From NCBI RefSeq assembly GCF_022179465.1, contig NZ_BPQV01000017.1, positions 1 through 64,000 on the forward strand: a DNA stretch of 64,000 nucleotides. The letters run 5' to 3'. Of this stretch, positions 19,627 to 28,431 are shown piece after piece. This DNA is from Methylobacterium organophilum. Its GTDB lineage: Bacteria > Pseudomonadota > Alphaproteobacteria > Rhizobiales > Beijerinckiaceae. Positions within the stretch are counted from its first letter, which is position 1. Every line of letters begins with the position of its first letter. The notes under the pieces are model-generated. The model saw nothing but the letters and a program-made list of their open reading frames with translations. It made no database searches and was not told the origin of the DNA. Made by a program: the position numbers and the translations under genes.

Positions 19627-21350
19627 GCGTCCGCCGTCTGTCGCGGGATCCCGATGACGAAGCAAGCCCCACCGCCCGGCGCTGTCTCGACGCTCAGGGT
19701 GCCGCTATGCGCCTGCACGACGCTGTAGGCAATCGCCAAGCCGAGGCCGGTGCCGGAGCCGACGGGCTTCGTCGTGAAAAAGGGCTCGAAGATCCGCTCC
19801 CGCAGCGCTTCCGGGATGCCGGGGCCGGTGTCGCTGATCCGGATCACGTCCGTCTCCGCCTCGGCCCGGGTCGCCACCGTGATCGTGCCGGGGCCCGCGA
19901 TCGCATCGGCGGCGTTGCCGAGGATGTTCATGACGACCTGATTGAGCAGGGCCGGGGTGCAGCAGATCTCCGCCCGCCCGGCGAAATCCCGGATCACGGT
20001 GATGCGGTCGCCGAGCTTGTGCTGGATCAGGGACAGGACGGTCTCGATCGCGTCCGGCACGTTGACGAGGGAGCGCTCGCCCTCGTCGAGGCGGGAGAAC
20101 TTGCGCAGGTTGAGCACCAATTCCTGGATCCGCGTCAGGCCCATCCGCATGGAGCCGACCCGGTCGCGCGCCTTGGTCAGGGCCTTGCGCGCGCCCTCGT
20201 CCTCCGGCGGCGCCATCTCCGTGAGCAGGCGCTCCACGGTGCCCTGATGGGCCAGGATGAAGGCGAGGGGATTGTTGATCTCGTGGGCGATGCCGGCCAC
20301 CAGTTCGCCGAGGGAGGCCATCTTGGCGGCCTGGACCAGCTTGGCCTGGGCCTCCGTCAGCTTGCGGTTGGCGGCGGCGAGGTCCTGGTTCGCCTGCTCC
20401 AGGGCGTCGGCGAGGGCCGCGCGGGCCTCCGCCGCCTCGGCCTCGGCCCGGGCGCGTTCGAGCGCACGTTCCCGGGCCCCGAATTCGCCGGTGATGCGGC
20501 GGTTGTCCTCTTCGAGAAGCCGGCGCCGGACCAGGCCGCGCACCCGCATCGCCAGGATCTCGCCGTCGGTCTTGGCGACCACGTCGTCGGCGCCGGCGGC
20601 GAAGGCCTCCACGTGGATCGCCTTGTCCGGGTTGCCGCTCGCGACGCCGAGCAGCTGGAAGGCTCCCGTCGCGCTGGTGCCGTCCTGCAGCGCCAGGCTG
20701 CGGCGCGCCGCGATCTCCCGGCACAGGGCGAGCCCGTCATAGGCGTGCCCGAGCAGATCGACGGTCACGCAGTCGAAGGCGGCGCCCGGCGCGTCGAGGG
20801 CGGCCAGCGCCGTCGCCCGGTCGGCGGCGGTCTCGACGGCATGGCCGTCCTGGCTGAGCAGGCCGGCGAAGAAGGTGCGGTAGGTGGCGCTGCCATCCAC
20901 CACGAGCACCCGGCCGCGCCGGAAGGCGGAGACGCCCGGCCCCTCCTCGGCGACTCGCTCGCGCAGGAGCGCGCGGATGCGCAGGATCAGGAGGTCGCGG
21001 TCGGCGGATTTGGCGACATAGGCGTCGGCCCCGCTCTCCAGGCCCTGGCGCTCGCCGTCCTGGGCTCCGGTCAGCATCAGCACGGGCAGGGTGCGGGTGC
21101 GCAGCGAGAGGCGCATCTGCCGGGTGAACTCGTCGCCGTTCATCCCCGGCAGGTGATGATCGGCGACGACGAGGTCGGGCAGGTCGCTGTTGAGGCGGTC
21201 GAGCGCGGCCTCCGCCGTCGCGCAGCGGTCGACGGAGAAGCCCGCGCCTTCGAGGAACAGGCGCAGCTCCAGGGCCTGGGTCTCGGAATCCTCCACGAGG
21301 AGGAGCCGGGCGGCCCGGTCCGGCGCCGCCGTTGCCAGAGTCTCCGTCAT
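19623..21350 (-). CDS. Hybrid kinase REC-REC-coiled coil-HisKA-HATPase, CheS3-like
   Basis: 575 residues starting MTETLATAAPDRAARLLLVEDSETQ; longer upstream readings are shadows of cheB. Receiver 1 spans about 15-130 (Asp64 in VADHHLPGM, Lys114), receiver 2 about 145-275 (Asp198 in VTVDLLGHAYDG, Lys260), a charged Ala/Glu/Arg-rich coiled coil 285-345, His356 in GIAHEINN, and a C-terminal ATPase domain with ISDTGPGIP and GSGTGLGLAI. Two N-terminal receivers feeding a soluble kinase is the architecture described for CheS3 of Rhodospirillum centenum, where phosphate from a CheA homologue controls cyst formation (recalled, not searched). Start overlaps the cheB stop by four bases. In receiver 2 the usual acidic pair (DD) is VD, so its metal binding may be weakened. 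Confidence 0.88.
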   Translation of the reverse strand: MTETLATAAPDRAARLLLVEDSETQALELRLFLEGAGFSVDRCATAEAALDRLNSDLPDLVVADHHLPGMNGDEFTRQMRLSLRTRTLPVLMLTGAQDGERQGLESGADAYVAKSADRDLLILRIRALLRERVAEEGPGVSAFRRGRVLVVDGSATYRTFFAGLLSQDGHAVETAADRATALAALDAPGAAFDCVTVDLLGHAYDGLALCREIAARRSLALQDGTSATGAFQLLGVASGNPDKAIHVEAFAAGADDVVAKTDGEILAMRVRGLVRRRLLEEDNRRITGEFGARERALERARAEAEAAEARAALADALEQANQDLAAANRKLTEAQAKLVQAAKMASLGELVAGIAHEINNPLAFILAHQGTVERLLTEMAPPEDEGARKALTKARDRVGSMRMGLTRIQELVLNLRKFSRLDEGERSLVNVPDAIETVLSLIQHKLGDRITVIRDFAGRAEICCTPALLNQVVMNILGNAADAIAGPGTITVATRAEAETDVIRISDTGPGIPEALRERIFEPFFTTKPVGSGTGLGLAIAYSVVQAHSGTLSVETAPGGGACFVIGIPRQTADA

Positions 21351-22432
21351 ACCGTCGCCTCCGGCCAGACGCAGGCCAGGAGCTGCCCCGCCACCCGGTC
21401 GAGGGGCAGGACCTGCGCGGCCGCCGAGAGCCGCACGGCCGCGGCCGGCATGCCGTAGACCACCGCCGTGCTCTCGTGCTCGGCGATGGTGAGGGCCCCG
21501 GCCCGGCGCATGTCGAGCAGGCCGAGCGCCCCGTCCTCGCCCATGCCGGTGAGCAGCACGCCGAGCCCGCGGGCGCCCGCCTGCCGGGCGACGGAGCGGA
21601 ACAGCACCGTCGCGGCCGGGCGCTGGCCGCTGACCGGCTCGGAGCCCATCACCCGCAGGGTGCCGGCGGTGCCGAGTTCGAGATGCCGGTCGCCGGGGGC
21701 GACGTAGACATGGCCGGGCTGCATCCGCTCCCCGTCCCGGGCGACGGCCACCGGCAGGGGCACGACGCTGTCGAGCCAGCTCGCGAAGCCTTCCATGAAG
21801 GCCGCGCCCATGTGCTGGACGAGCAGGACCGGCAGGGGGAAGCCCGCGGGCAGGGCGCCGATCACCTTGGCCAGGGCCGGCGGCCCGCCGGTGGAGGCCG
21901 CGATGGCGAGCACGCTCGGCTGGGCGTTCGCCGCCAGGGGGAGGGGCTCGTCCTGGATGAGGGAGGCCTTGCGCGCCGCCCATTCCGCGCCGATCGGGCG
22001 GCGGCGGATCACCGGCACCGCCGCCATGATGCGCAGCTGCGTGCAGATCTCCTCGGCGATGGCCTCGTAGCCGGCATTCGTCGTGGCCACCGGCTTCTCG
22101 ACCACGGAGAGCGCGCCGGCCCGCAGGGCGTTCATGGAGATCTTGAGAGAGGAATCCTCGACCGCATCCGCGATCACCACGATCGGGGTCGGGTGCTCGG
22201 CCATGATGCGCCGGGTCGTCTCCAGGCCGTCGATGCCGGGCAGGCGGATATCCATGGAGATCACGTCCGGCCGGGTCACCGCGAGGGCGGCCAGCGCCTC
22301 CTCGCCCGAGGCCACCGCCCCGGCGAGCTCCAGCCGCGGGTCCCGCGCCACGATATGCGCGAGCAGCGTGCGCACCACCAGCGAGTCCTCCACGAGCATC
22401 ACGCGCACGCGGCGGCCAGGTTCGGATCCCAT
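21347..22432 (-). CDS. cheB: Chemotaxis response regulator protein-glutamate methylesterase CheB
   Basis: 361 residues from the ATG complement at 22430-22432; a GTG at 22438 would add two residues and create a 4-base overlap with cheA, matching the neighbours, so either may be used. N-terminal receiver (VMLVEDSLVVR, Asp in MDIRLPGIDG) and C-terminal methylesterase with the catalytic Ser in AIAASTGGP, His in LLVQHM and Asp in TGMGEDGA, all present. It removes methyl groups from receptor glutamates and is activated by phosphorylation from CheA, giving adaptation of the pathway. Its own stop overlaps the next kinase. Confidence 0.95.
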   Translation of the reverse strand: MGSEPGRRVRVMLVEDSLVVRTLLAHIVARDPRLELAGAVASGEEALAALAVTRPDVISMDIRLPGIDGLETTRRIMAEHPTPIVVIADAVEDSSLKISMNALRAGALSVVEKPVATTNAGYEAIAEEICTQLRIMAAVPVIRRRPIGAEWAARKASLIQDEPLPLAANAQPSVLAIAASTGGPPALAKVIGALPAGFPLPVLLVQHMGAAFMEGFASWLDSVVPLPVAVARDGERMQPGHVYVAPGDRHLELGTAGTLRVMGSEPVSGQRPAATVLFRSVARQAGARGLGVLLTGMGEDGALGLLDMRRAGALTIAEHESTAVVYGMPAAAVRLSAAAQVLPLDRVAGQLLACVWPEATV

Positions 22433-22434
22433 CG

Positions 22435-24639
22435 TCACAGCAATTGACCGATCGTGTCCAGGAGCTCGCGCTGATCGAACTTCTGCTTCGTCAGATACGC
22501 GCTGGCGCCGAGGTCCAATCCCCGGGCCACGTCCTCGGCGTCGCCGCGCGACGTCATCAGGATCACCGGAAGGTTCGCGAAGGCGTCCTGCCCGCGCAGG
22601 GCCTTCACCAGGCCGAAGCCGTCGAGGCGGGGCATCTCCACATCCGCCACCACGAGATCGATGGGTTCGAGCCCGGACCGCAGGGTGTCGAGCGCGTCCT
22701 GCCCATCCACGCAGACGACCACCCGGTAGCCCGCCGCTTCCAAGATGCTCTTCTCCAGGGTCCGCGTGGTGATCGAATCGTCGACGACGAGAACCGTCGA
22801 ACGCCGGCTGGCGGCCAACGTTCCGTCGGGGGACGTGTCGAGTCTGATACCATCTCTCCGGGCGATCGCAGCCCCCTCGACGGCCCGCGACAGCAGGAAA
22901 TCCGGGTCGAGCACCAGGGCTGGGATCTCGGCTTCGAGGATGACCGTGCCCGTGGCCAGCATCGCGTCGAGACCGATCGGCGGCGCCGGCATGAGCAGGC
23001 AGGTCCGCACCTCGCGCAGGCGCTCCGCCACGAGCACGAAGCGGCGCCCGGACCCGGCCCGCAGGAGCACCGCCGCGACCGGCCCGTCCCGCTCCTCCGC
23101 TGCCCCGAGCAGGGCGGCGAGGTCGACCACCGGCAGCGTCTCCGTCGCGCCGCCCACGTCCGGCAGGCTCGCCACGGGCCGCCCCTGCACGCGGCCGCGC
23201 TGCTCGGGGGGCAGGCGCAGCAGGCGCACCACCGCATCCGCCGGAAGGGCATAGGCCGCGCCCCCCGCCTCGACCACGAGGACCGGGCAGCGGGCCGCCG
23301 AGAGCGGCAGGCTCATCACCAGGGCGCTGCCATGGGGCTCGCCCGGTTCGAGCCGGGCGCTGCCCTGCAGGCGCCGCACCGCCTCCGCCACCACCGACAG
23401 GCCGATGCCGCGCCCGGAGAGGGTGTCGACCGCGGCGCTGGTGGAGAAGCCGGGCTCGAACACGAAGCCGAGCAACCTCTCGCGCTCCGCCCGCTCCCCG
23501 GGGGCGAGCAGCCCGGCGGCGCGGGCGCGGGCCTCGATCGCCGGGAGGTCGGGGCCGCGGCCGTCGTCGCGCACGGCGATCTCCAGCCGTCCCGCGCGCA
23601 GGGCGACCTCGAAGCGGATGACGAGGGAGGCCGGCTTGCCGGCGGCGATCCGCGTCTCCGGCGGCTCGAAGCCGTGGCTGAGGGCGTTGCGCAGGACATG
23701 CAGGACCGGGTCCTTCAGCACCTGGAGCATCACCCGGTCCACCGGCAGGTCGAGGCCGCGCACCCGGACATCGACCTCGCGGCCCTCGCCGCGGGCGGTC
23801 TCGCGCAGGGTCCGGGCGAAGCCGCCGAACACGGTCTCCGCCGGGACCAGGGCCAGGCGCTCGGCCTCCTCCCGGACCCGCGCCGCGGCGTTCTCCAGGG
23901 CGAGGGCGGTGCCGACCTGGCTGCGGGCGAGGTCGGCGGCGTCGCGGGCGAGATCGGCGAGCGCCGCCTCCAGGCTCGACAGGTCGGTCCGGCCCCGCTC
24001 CGCCTCGCCGCCGGCGCCGCGCAGCCGCTCGGTCTGGCGCCGGAGCCGGGCCGCGGAGGCGGCGATCCGGCGCAGGCCCTCCGAGACGGCGGCCTGGCCG
24101 GGCAGGGTTCCGGCGAGGTCGTAGGTGGCGAGCGCCAGTGCCTGCACGGTCGTGGCGGGCACCCGCAGCACCGCCTGGGCCGGATCGGGCGGGATCTCCG
24201 GCACCGGCTCGGCCGGGGCGGCCTCCTTCGGCGGGGGCGGGGCGGGCGCGGGCTCCGCGGCCGGGGACCGGCCGGCGAGGCAGGCATCGAGCGCGGCGAG
24301 CGCGTCGGGAGGCATGGAGGGCGTGCCGGTCTTGGTCCCGGCGACGAAGGCCTCGATCCGGTCGAGGGCGAGGTGGGAGGCGGCCATCACCGCCCCGTCG
24401 AGGGCGCGCCGCCCGTCGCGCACCTGCTCGAACAGGGTCTCCAGGCGGTGGGCGATGGTCTCGACCGGGGGCAGGTCGACGGCGCGGGCGGCGCCCTTCA
24501 GGCTGTGGGCGCGGCGGAAGACGTCGTTCCAGTCCGGGGCGCGCCCCTCCGCCCCGCCGGCGAGCGCCGTGCGGATCGCCTCGAGGTGCTCCCGGTGCTC
24601 GAGGTCGAAGGCTTCGAGGAGCTGCCGCCGGATGTCCAT
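22435..24639 (-). CDS. cheA: Hybrid chemotaxis histidine kinase CheA with fused receiver
   Basis: 734 residues. Hpt domain at the N-terminus with phospho-accepting His45 in RRAHSLKGAARA; a Pro/Ala-rich linker about 125-160; dimerisation helices; ATPase with VLHVLRNALSHGFEPP (N box), RDDGRGPD and GRGIGLSVV (G boxes); a CheW-like SH3 domain (roughly 440-580); and a receiver (TVLVVDDSITTRTLEK, Asp in VADVEMPRLDG) at the C-terminus. A CheA fused to a receiver is typical of Wsp/ACF and type IV pili systems rather than flagellar ones. No P2 (CheY-docking) domain is obvious. Next gene cheB follows directly. Confidence 0.94.
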   Translation of the reverse strand: MDIRRQLLEAFDLEHREHLEAIRTALAGGAEGRAPDWNDVFRRAHSLKGAARAVDLPPVETIAHRLETLFEQVRDGRRALDGAVMAASHLALDRIEAFVAGTKTGTPSMPPDALAALDACLAGRSPAAEPAPAPPPPKEAAPAEPVPEIPPDPAQAVLRVPATTVQALALATYDLAGTLPGQAAVSEGLRRIAASAARLRRQTERLRGAGGEAERGRTDLSSLEAALADLARDAADLARSQVGTALALENAAARVREEAERLALVPAETVFGGFARTLRETARGEGREVDVRVRGLDLPVDRVMLQVLKDPVLHVLRNALSHGFEPPETRIAAGKPASLVIRFEVALRAGRLEIAVRDDGRGPDLPAIEARARAAGLLAPGERAERERLLGFVFEPGFSTSAAVDTLSGRGIGLSVVAEAVRRLQGSARLEPGEPHGSALVMSLPLSAARCPVLVVEAGGAAYALPADAVVRLLRLPPEQRGRVQGRPVASLPDVGGATETLPVVDLAALLGAAEERDGPVAAVLLRAGSGRRFVLVAERLREVRTCLLMPAPPIGLDAMLATGTVILEAEIPALVLDPDFLLSRAVEGAAIARRDGIRLDTSPDGTLAASRRSTVLVVDDSITTRTLEKSILEAAGYRVVVCVDGQDALDTLRSGLEPIDLVVADVEMPRLDGFGLVKALRGQDAFANLPVILMTSRGDAEDVARGLDLGASAYLTKQKFDQRELLDTIGQLL

Positions 24640-24659
24640 CCCTCAGACGCGCCCGTGCC

Positions 24660-26333
24660 TCAGAGCCGGTAGCGCTCGGCCAGGGTCATCAGCCCCTGCG
24701 CGAGCTCGGTCAGGTTGGCGGAGGCGGTCTCGACCTGCCGCGTGCCGGCGGCGGTCTGCTGGCTCGCCTGGCGGATGTTCTGGAGCGCACCCATCACCTG
24801 CTCGATGCCGAGCTGCTGCTGGTTGGTCGAGGCGACGATCTGCTGGAAGGTCTGCACGCCCTCCTCGACCCGGGCCGCCATCTCCTCGATCGTGCGCACG
24901 GTGGAATCCGTGCGGCTCTTGCCGGTGGCGGCGCGCTTCACCGCCTCCTCGGTCAGCATCACCGAGGAATTGATGCCGCGCTGGATCTCCGAGAGCAGGG
25001 TACGAACCTGCACCGTGGCGGCCTTGGCCTGATCGGCGAGGAGCTTCATCTCGGAGGCGACGATGGCGAAGCTGCGCCCGCTCTCGCCCGCCGCCGCCGC
25101 CTCGATCGCCGCGTTCAGCGCCAGGAGATGGGTGCGCTCGGAGATGTCGTTCACCGTGGCGATGATCTCGCCGATGGCCTGCGTTTTCTCGCTCAGCGCG
25201 ACGATGTTGCCGGCCACGGCCTCCCCCTGCTCGCGGATCGAGTCCATGGCGCGGGCGGTGTCGGAGGCGGCCCGCAGGCCCTGCTTGGCCGTCTGGGCGG
25301 CGGCCTGCGCGGTCGCGATCACCTCGGTGGCGCGCTTGGAGATCTGGGCGCCGGAATGGGTGATCTCGTCCACCGTCGCGGCGGTCTCCTGCACGGCGGC
25401 GAACTGCTCCTCGACGCTCGCCGCCTGCTCCTGGGCCGAGGCCCGGATCTCCGCGGCGGCCGCGTTGAGGTCGGCGGTGGCGGCCCGGTTGGTGCGGGCG
25501 AGATCGGACAGGCCGGCCACCATGCCGTTGAGGGTGCGCCCCAGGCGGCCGACCTCGTCCCCGCCGCGGGCATCGAGCTGGCTGGAGAGGTCGCCCGAGC
25601 CGACCCGCTCGGCGAAGGCCATGACGAGGTTGAGCGGGCGCACCACGGCGCGGCTGATCAGCACCGTGACGAGCACGGCCAGCACCACGGCGAGCAGGAG
25701 GGTCAGGATGATCGAGAAGCGGCTGCTCTCGTGGATCTCGGCCACGGCGCGCTGGCCCGCCATCACACCCTCGTCGAGGGCCGCCCGAGCCTTGTCGATG
25801 GCCGCGAGCGTCGTCTCGTAGAGCCCGCTCACCTCGTCGTTGCGGTTCTCCACCTCCTCGACATCCTTCGCCGAGGTGGCGCCGAGCTGCGCCTCGCTCA
25901 GCATCCGGTAGCGGCGATAGATGTCCTGGGACTGCACCAGCACCGTGTGCAGCCTGTCCCAGGTGGCCGCGCGCTCCTTGGAGATCGACAGGTTGCGGTA
26001 CTGATCGGTCTCCCGGACCAGCTCGGCGAAGAGGCCGTCCGTCTTCACCGCGATCTTGCGCCAGCTGCCGACGAAATCCTCGTCCCGCACGGTGCGGCCC
26101 TGCGCCCGCAGGAGCGTGGCGATCACGGCGTTGCGCCGGACGACGCCGAGATTGCGGGTCTCGTTGCCGAGCTCGTCGAGCTGGCGCAGCACCACGAGGT
26201 CGCGGGAGACGATCTTGTCCGTCGCGTCCCGCACCGCCCCGATCTGGCCGATCGCGTAGAAGCCGAGGGCGATCATCACCAGGGTGACGGCCACGAAGCC
26301 GAGGAGGATGCGTTTTCCGATCGAGAGCGACAC
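24660..26333 (-). CDS. Methyl-accepting chemotaxis protein
   Basis: 557 residues from the GTG whose complement is 26331-26333 (VSLSIGKRILLGFVAV); longer readings run into the upstream cheW. A membrane segment at about 5-28, a periplasmic four-helix-type sensory region of ~160 residues, a second segment (ILTLLLAVVLAVLVTVLI), HAMP linker (about 215-265) and a cytosolic signalling coiled coil whose tip reads ERTHLLALNAAIEAAAAGE. This is the sensory input of the cluster. The ligand cannot be inferred; Wsp-type receptors sense surface contact. No pentapeptide CheR tether is seen at the C-terminus (ends LAERYRL). Gap of 20 bases to cheA. Confidence 0.93.
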   Translation of the reverse strand: MSLSIGKRILLGFVAVTLVMIALGFYAIGQIGAVRDATDKIVSRDLVVLRQLDELGNETRNLGVVRRNAVIATLLRAQGRTVRDEDFVGSWRKIAVKTDGLFAELVRETDQYRNLSISKERAATWDRLHTVLVQSQDIYRRYRMLSEAQLGATSAKDVEEVENRNDEVSGLYETTLAAIDKARAALDEGVMAGQRAVAEIHESSRFSIILTLLLAVVLAVLVTVLISRAVVRPLNLVMAFAERVGSGDLSSQLDARGGDEVGRLGRTLNGMVAGLSDLARTNRAATADLNAAAAEIRASAQEQAASVEEQFAAVQETAATVDEITHSGAQISKRATEVIATAQAAAQTAKQGLRAASDTARAMDSIREQGEAVAGNIVALSEKTQAIGEIIATVNDISERTHLLALNAAIEAAAAGESGRSFAIVASEMKLLADQAKAATVQVRTLLSEIQRGINSSVMLTEEAVKRAATGKSRTDSTVRTIEEMAARVEEGVQTFQQIVASTNQQQLGIEQVMGALQNIRQASQQTAAGTRQVETASANLTELAQGLMTLAERYRL

Positions 26334-26379
26334 GGGGGGCTGGCTCCGGATGACGGGGATCGGCGGGTCCGCGGCGGCG

Positions 26380-26931
26380 TCAGGCCGCCGGACGGTAGCG
26401 CCGAAGGAGGAGGGGAAGGTCGAGGATCGAGAAGCCGCCCGCGCCGTCGCGGCCGGGCGGCGCATAGCGCGCGACCGCATGGGCGCCGAGGCTGGCATCG
26501 GGGTTGGCATCGGGCAGGGCCGGCACGGGCACGTGCTCCACGCCGAGCACCCGCTCGACGAGGAGGGCGATCGGCGGCTCCTGGCCGCGCAGCCGCAGCA
26601 GATGGCCGCGCCCCGCCTCGTCCTCCGGGCCGCGCCCGAGGCCGAGATGGGCGGACAGATCGATCACGGTGACGACGACGCCCGACAGGGCGACGATCCC
26701 GCGGATGGCCGGGGCGGCCCCCGGCAGGCGGGCGCAGGGGCGCCCGGGCAGAACCGCCGCGGCGGCCTCGATCGGCAGGCCGTAGCGCTCCGGGCCGCAG
26801 GTACAGACGAGATAGGCGGACAGCGCCACGGCCTCGGCGCCGCCGGCCGGTCGCGCGGCCAGGGCGGCGGAGCGGGCGTCGAGCAGGATGCGCCGTCGCC
26901 GGGCGTCGAGAACCGCCGGAGCCTCGCTCAC
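26380..26931 (-). CDS. cheW: CheW-type coupling protein, second copy
   Basis: 183 residues from GTG at 26931; its start overlaps the cheR stop by four bases. The CheW SH3-like fold is seen in AYLVCTCGPERYGLPIEAAAAVLPG, RGIVALSGVVVTVIDLSAHLGLG and IALLVERVLGVEHVPV. It links the receptor and the kinase in the signalling array. A ~35-residue N-terminal extension (AVLDARRRRILLDARSAALA) resembles the extra helix found in WspD-like and other ACF CheW proteins. Lies between cheR and the receptor gene. Confidence 0.9.
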   Translation of the reverse strand: MSEAPAVLDARRRRILLDARSAALAARPAGGAEAVALSAYLVCTCGPERYGLPIEAAAAVLPGRPCARLPGAAPAIRGIVALSGVVVTVIDLSAHLGLGRGPEDEAGRGHLLRLRGQEPPIALLVERVLGVEHVPVPALPDANPDASLGAHAVARYAPPGRDGAGGFSILDLPLLLRRYRPAA

Positions 26932-28424
26932 GCGATCGGCCTCCGCAGGCCGGAGAGCGCATGCCGCAGGTTGTCCCTCATCTCGCCCGCGGTCACGCCG
27001 TCACCCTCCGGGAGCACCGTCTCCGGCGACAGTCCTTGCGCGAGGCTCAGGGCATTGTCGAGGGCGCGCAGGGCCGAGAGGCGGCGGCCGAGCGCCGAGA
27101 GCAGCAATCCCAGCTGGTAATGGGCCATCACGAAGTCCCGGTCGAGGAACAGGGCGCCGCGCAGGGCCCGCTCGGCCTCCGCCTCGCGGCCGAGGCTGCG
27201 GGCGAGCAATCCCTGGTAGTAGCGCAGCCCCGGATCGATCGGGTCCGCCTCCAGGGCCGCGCTCAGCGCCCGCCAGGCCGCCCCCATCTCCCCCGCATCG
27301 GCCAGGGCCCGGATGCGGGAAAGGACGCGGTCGCGGTCGGACTCCGCCTCCGCGGGGATATCCATGAGGGCGTCCGGGGCGGCGGGCCGGGGAGGGGCCG
27401 CCGGTGCTGAGGACGGCGCCAGCGGATCCGGGACGGGCAGCGGCCGGGCGAGGGAGGGCGGCGTCGCAGCCGGCGGTGGGGCGGACGGCGCGGCGACCGG
27501 CTCCGCGGGGAGGGGAGGCGCGGCCTCCGGCGTGCCGAGGGGCCGATAGGCGACCGTGCCGGGGAGATTGACCGGTGCGAGCCAGGCGGCGAAGGCCGGG
27601 TTCGGCTCGGCATGGCCGAGGAGCAGCCAGCCGTCCTCGCCCAGGCGCTGGCCGAAGGCGCGCACCATCCCGTTCACCTGCGCCTGCCCGAAATAGATCA
27701 GCACGTTCCGGCAGAGGATCAGGTCGAAGGCGGCGTAGGCCTCGGGCACGGTGCCGTCGAGGAGAGCCAGGAGGTTCAGGCGCTCGAACCGGACCATGGC
27801 GCGGTATTCCGGGCGCAGGGCGTAGCCGCCCTCGCGCAGCGCCCCGGCCCGGGCCGGGATCGGCCGGAACCAGCGCAGGCGCTCCTCCGGCGGCAGGGTG
27901 CGCAGGGCCCAGCGCCCGTATTCCCCGAGGCGCGCCGTGGCGAGGGCGGCGGCGCTCAGATCCGTTCCGAGGATGGTCACGCGCCAGTCGGGCAGGGCGA
28001 GGCCGAGCAGCTCGTGGACGAGGATGGCCACGGAATAGGGCTCGGCCCCGGTGGAGCAGCCGGCGCTCCAGATGCGCAGGGTCTTCTGTCCCTTCCGGGC
28101 CGCGATCAGGCCGGGCAGGATGGTGCTGCGAAGCGCCTCGAACTGCTCGGCGTAGCGGAAGAAGAAGGTCTCGCCGATGGTGATCTCGGCTTCCAGCGCC
28201 GACCATTCCCCGGCCCCCTCCGGCCCGGAGAGCCGGGCGAGATAGGCTTCCGAATCCGGCACCCCGCAGGCGCGGAAGCGCCGGGCGAGGCGGTCGAACA
28301 GCAGGTCGTCCTTGTCGGCGTAATAATGGTGGCCCGTCTGCGCGATGATGCGCGCCTTCAGGGCCGGGAAGCCGGCATCCGTCCGCGATTCGCCCGTGCG
28401 GCGGCGCCCCGGCTCCTCCGCCAC
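26928..28424 (-). CDS. cheR: Chemotaxis methyltransferase CheR with C-terminal TPR region
   Basis: 498 residues from GTG at 28424. Residues ~20-290 are a CheR SAM methyltransferase: FPALKARIIAQTGHHYYADKD start, SAGCSTGAEPYSVAIL SAM motif, and CRNVLIYFG. A Pro/Ala-rich linker (~300-375) leads to about 100 residues of TPR-like helices (AWRALSAALEADPIDPGLRYYQG, YQLGLLLSALGRRLSALRALDNAL). CheR-TPR fusions are a hallmark of WspC and related ACF/Frz systems; the TPR tail normally mediates protein contacts. It methylates the receptor encoded two genes downstream, opposing CheB. Confidence 0.93.
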   Translation of the reverse strand: MAEEPGRRRTGESRTDAGFPALKARIIAQTGHHYYADKDDLLFDRLARRFRACGVPDSEAYLARLSGPEGAGEWSALEAEITIGETFFFRYAEQFEALRSTILPGLIAARKGQKTLRIWSAGCSTGAEPYSVAILVHELLGLALPDWRVTILGTDLSAAALATARLGEYGRWALRTLPPEERLRWFRPIPARAGALREGGYALRPEYRAMVRFERLNLLALLDGTVPEAYAAFDLILCRNVLIYFGQAQVNGMVRAFGQRLGEDGWLLLGHAEPNPAFAAWLAPVNLPGTVAYRPLGTPEAAPPLPAEPVAAPSAPPPAATPPSLARPLPVPDPLAPSSAPAAPPRPAAPDALMDIPAEAESDRDRVLSRIRALADAGEMGAAWRALSAALEADPIDPGLRYYQGLLARSLGREAEAERALRGALFLDRDFVMAHYQLGLLLSALGRRLSALRALDNALSLAQGLSPETVLPEGDGVTAGEMRDNLRHALSGLRRPIA

Positions 28425-28431
28425 GCCCGCC

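Noticed and set aside
21332-22447. Plus-strand frame of 371 codons over cheB
   Set aside because: Shadow of cheB; composition and lack of motifs exclude a real gene.
24138-26672. Long plus-strand frames opposite the mcp and cheA genes
   Set aside because: Arg/Gly/Pro-rich shadow translations without motifs; the minus-strand genes form a coherent chemosensory operon.
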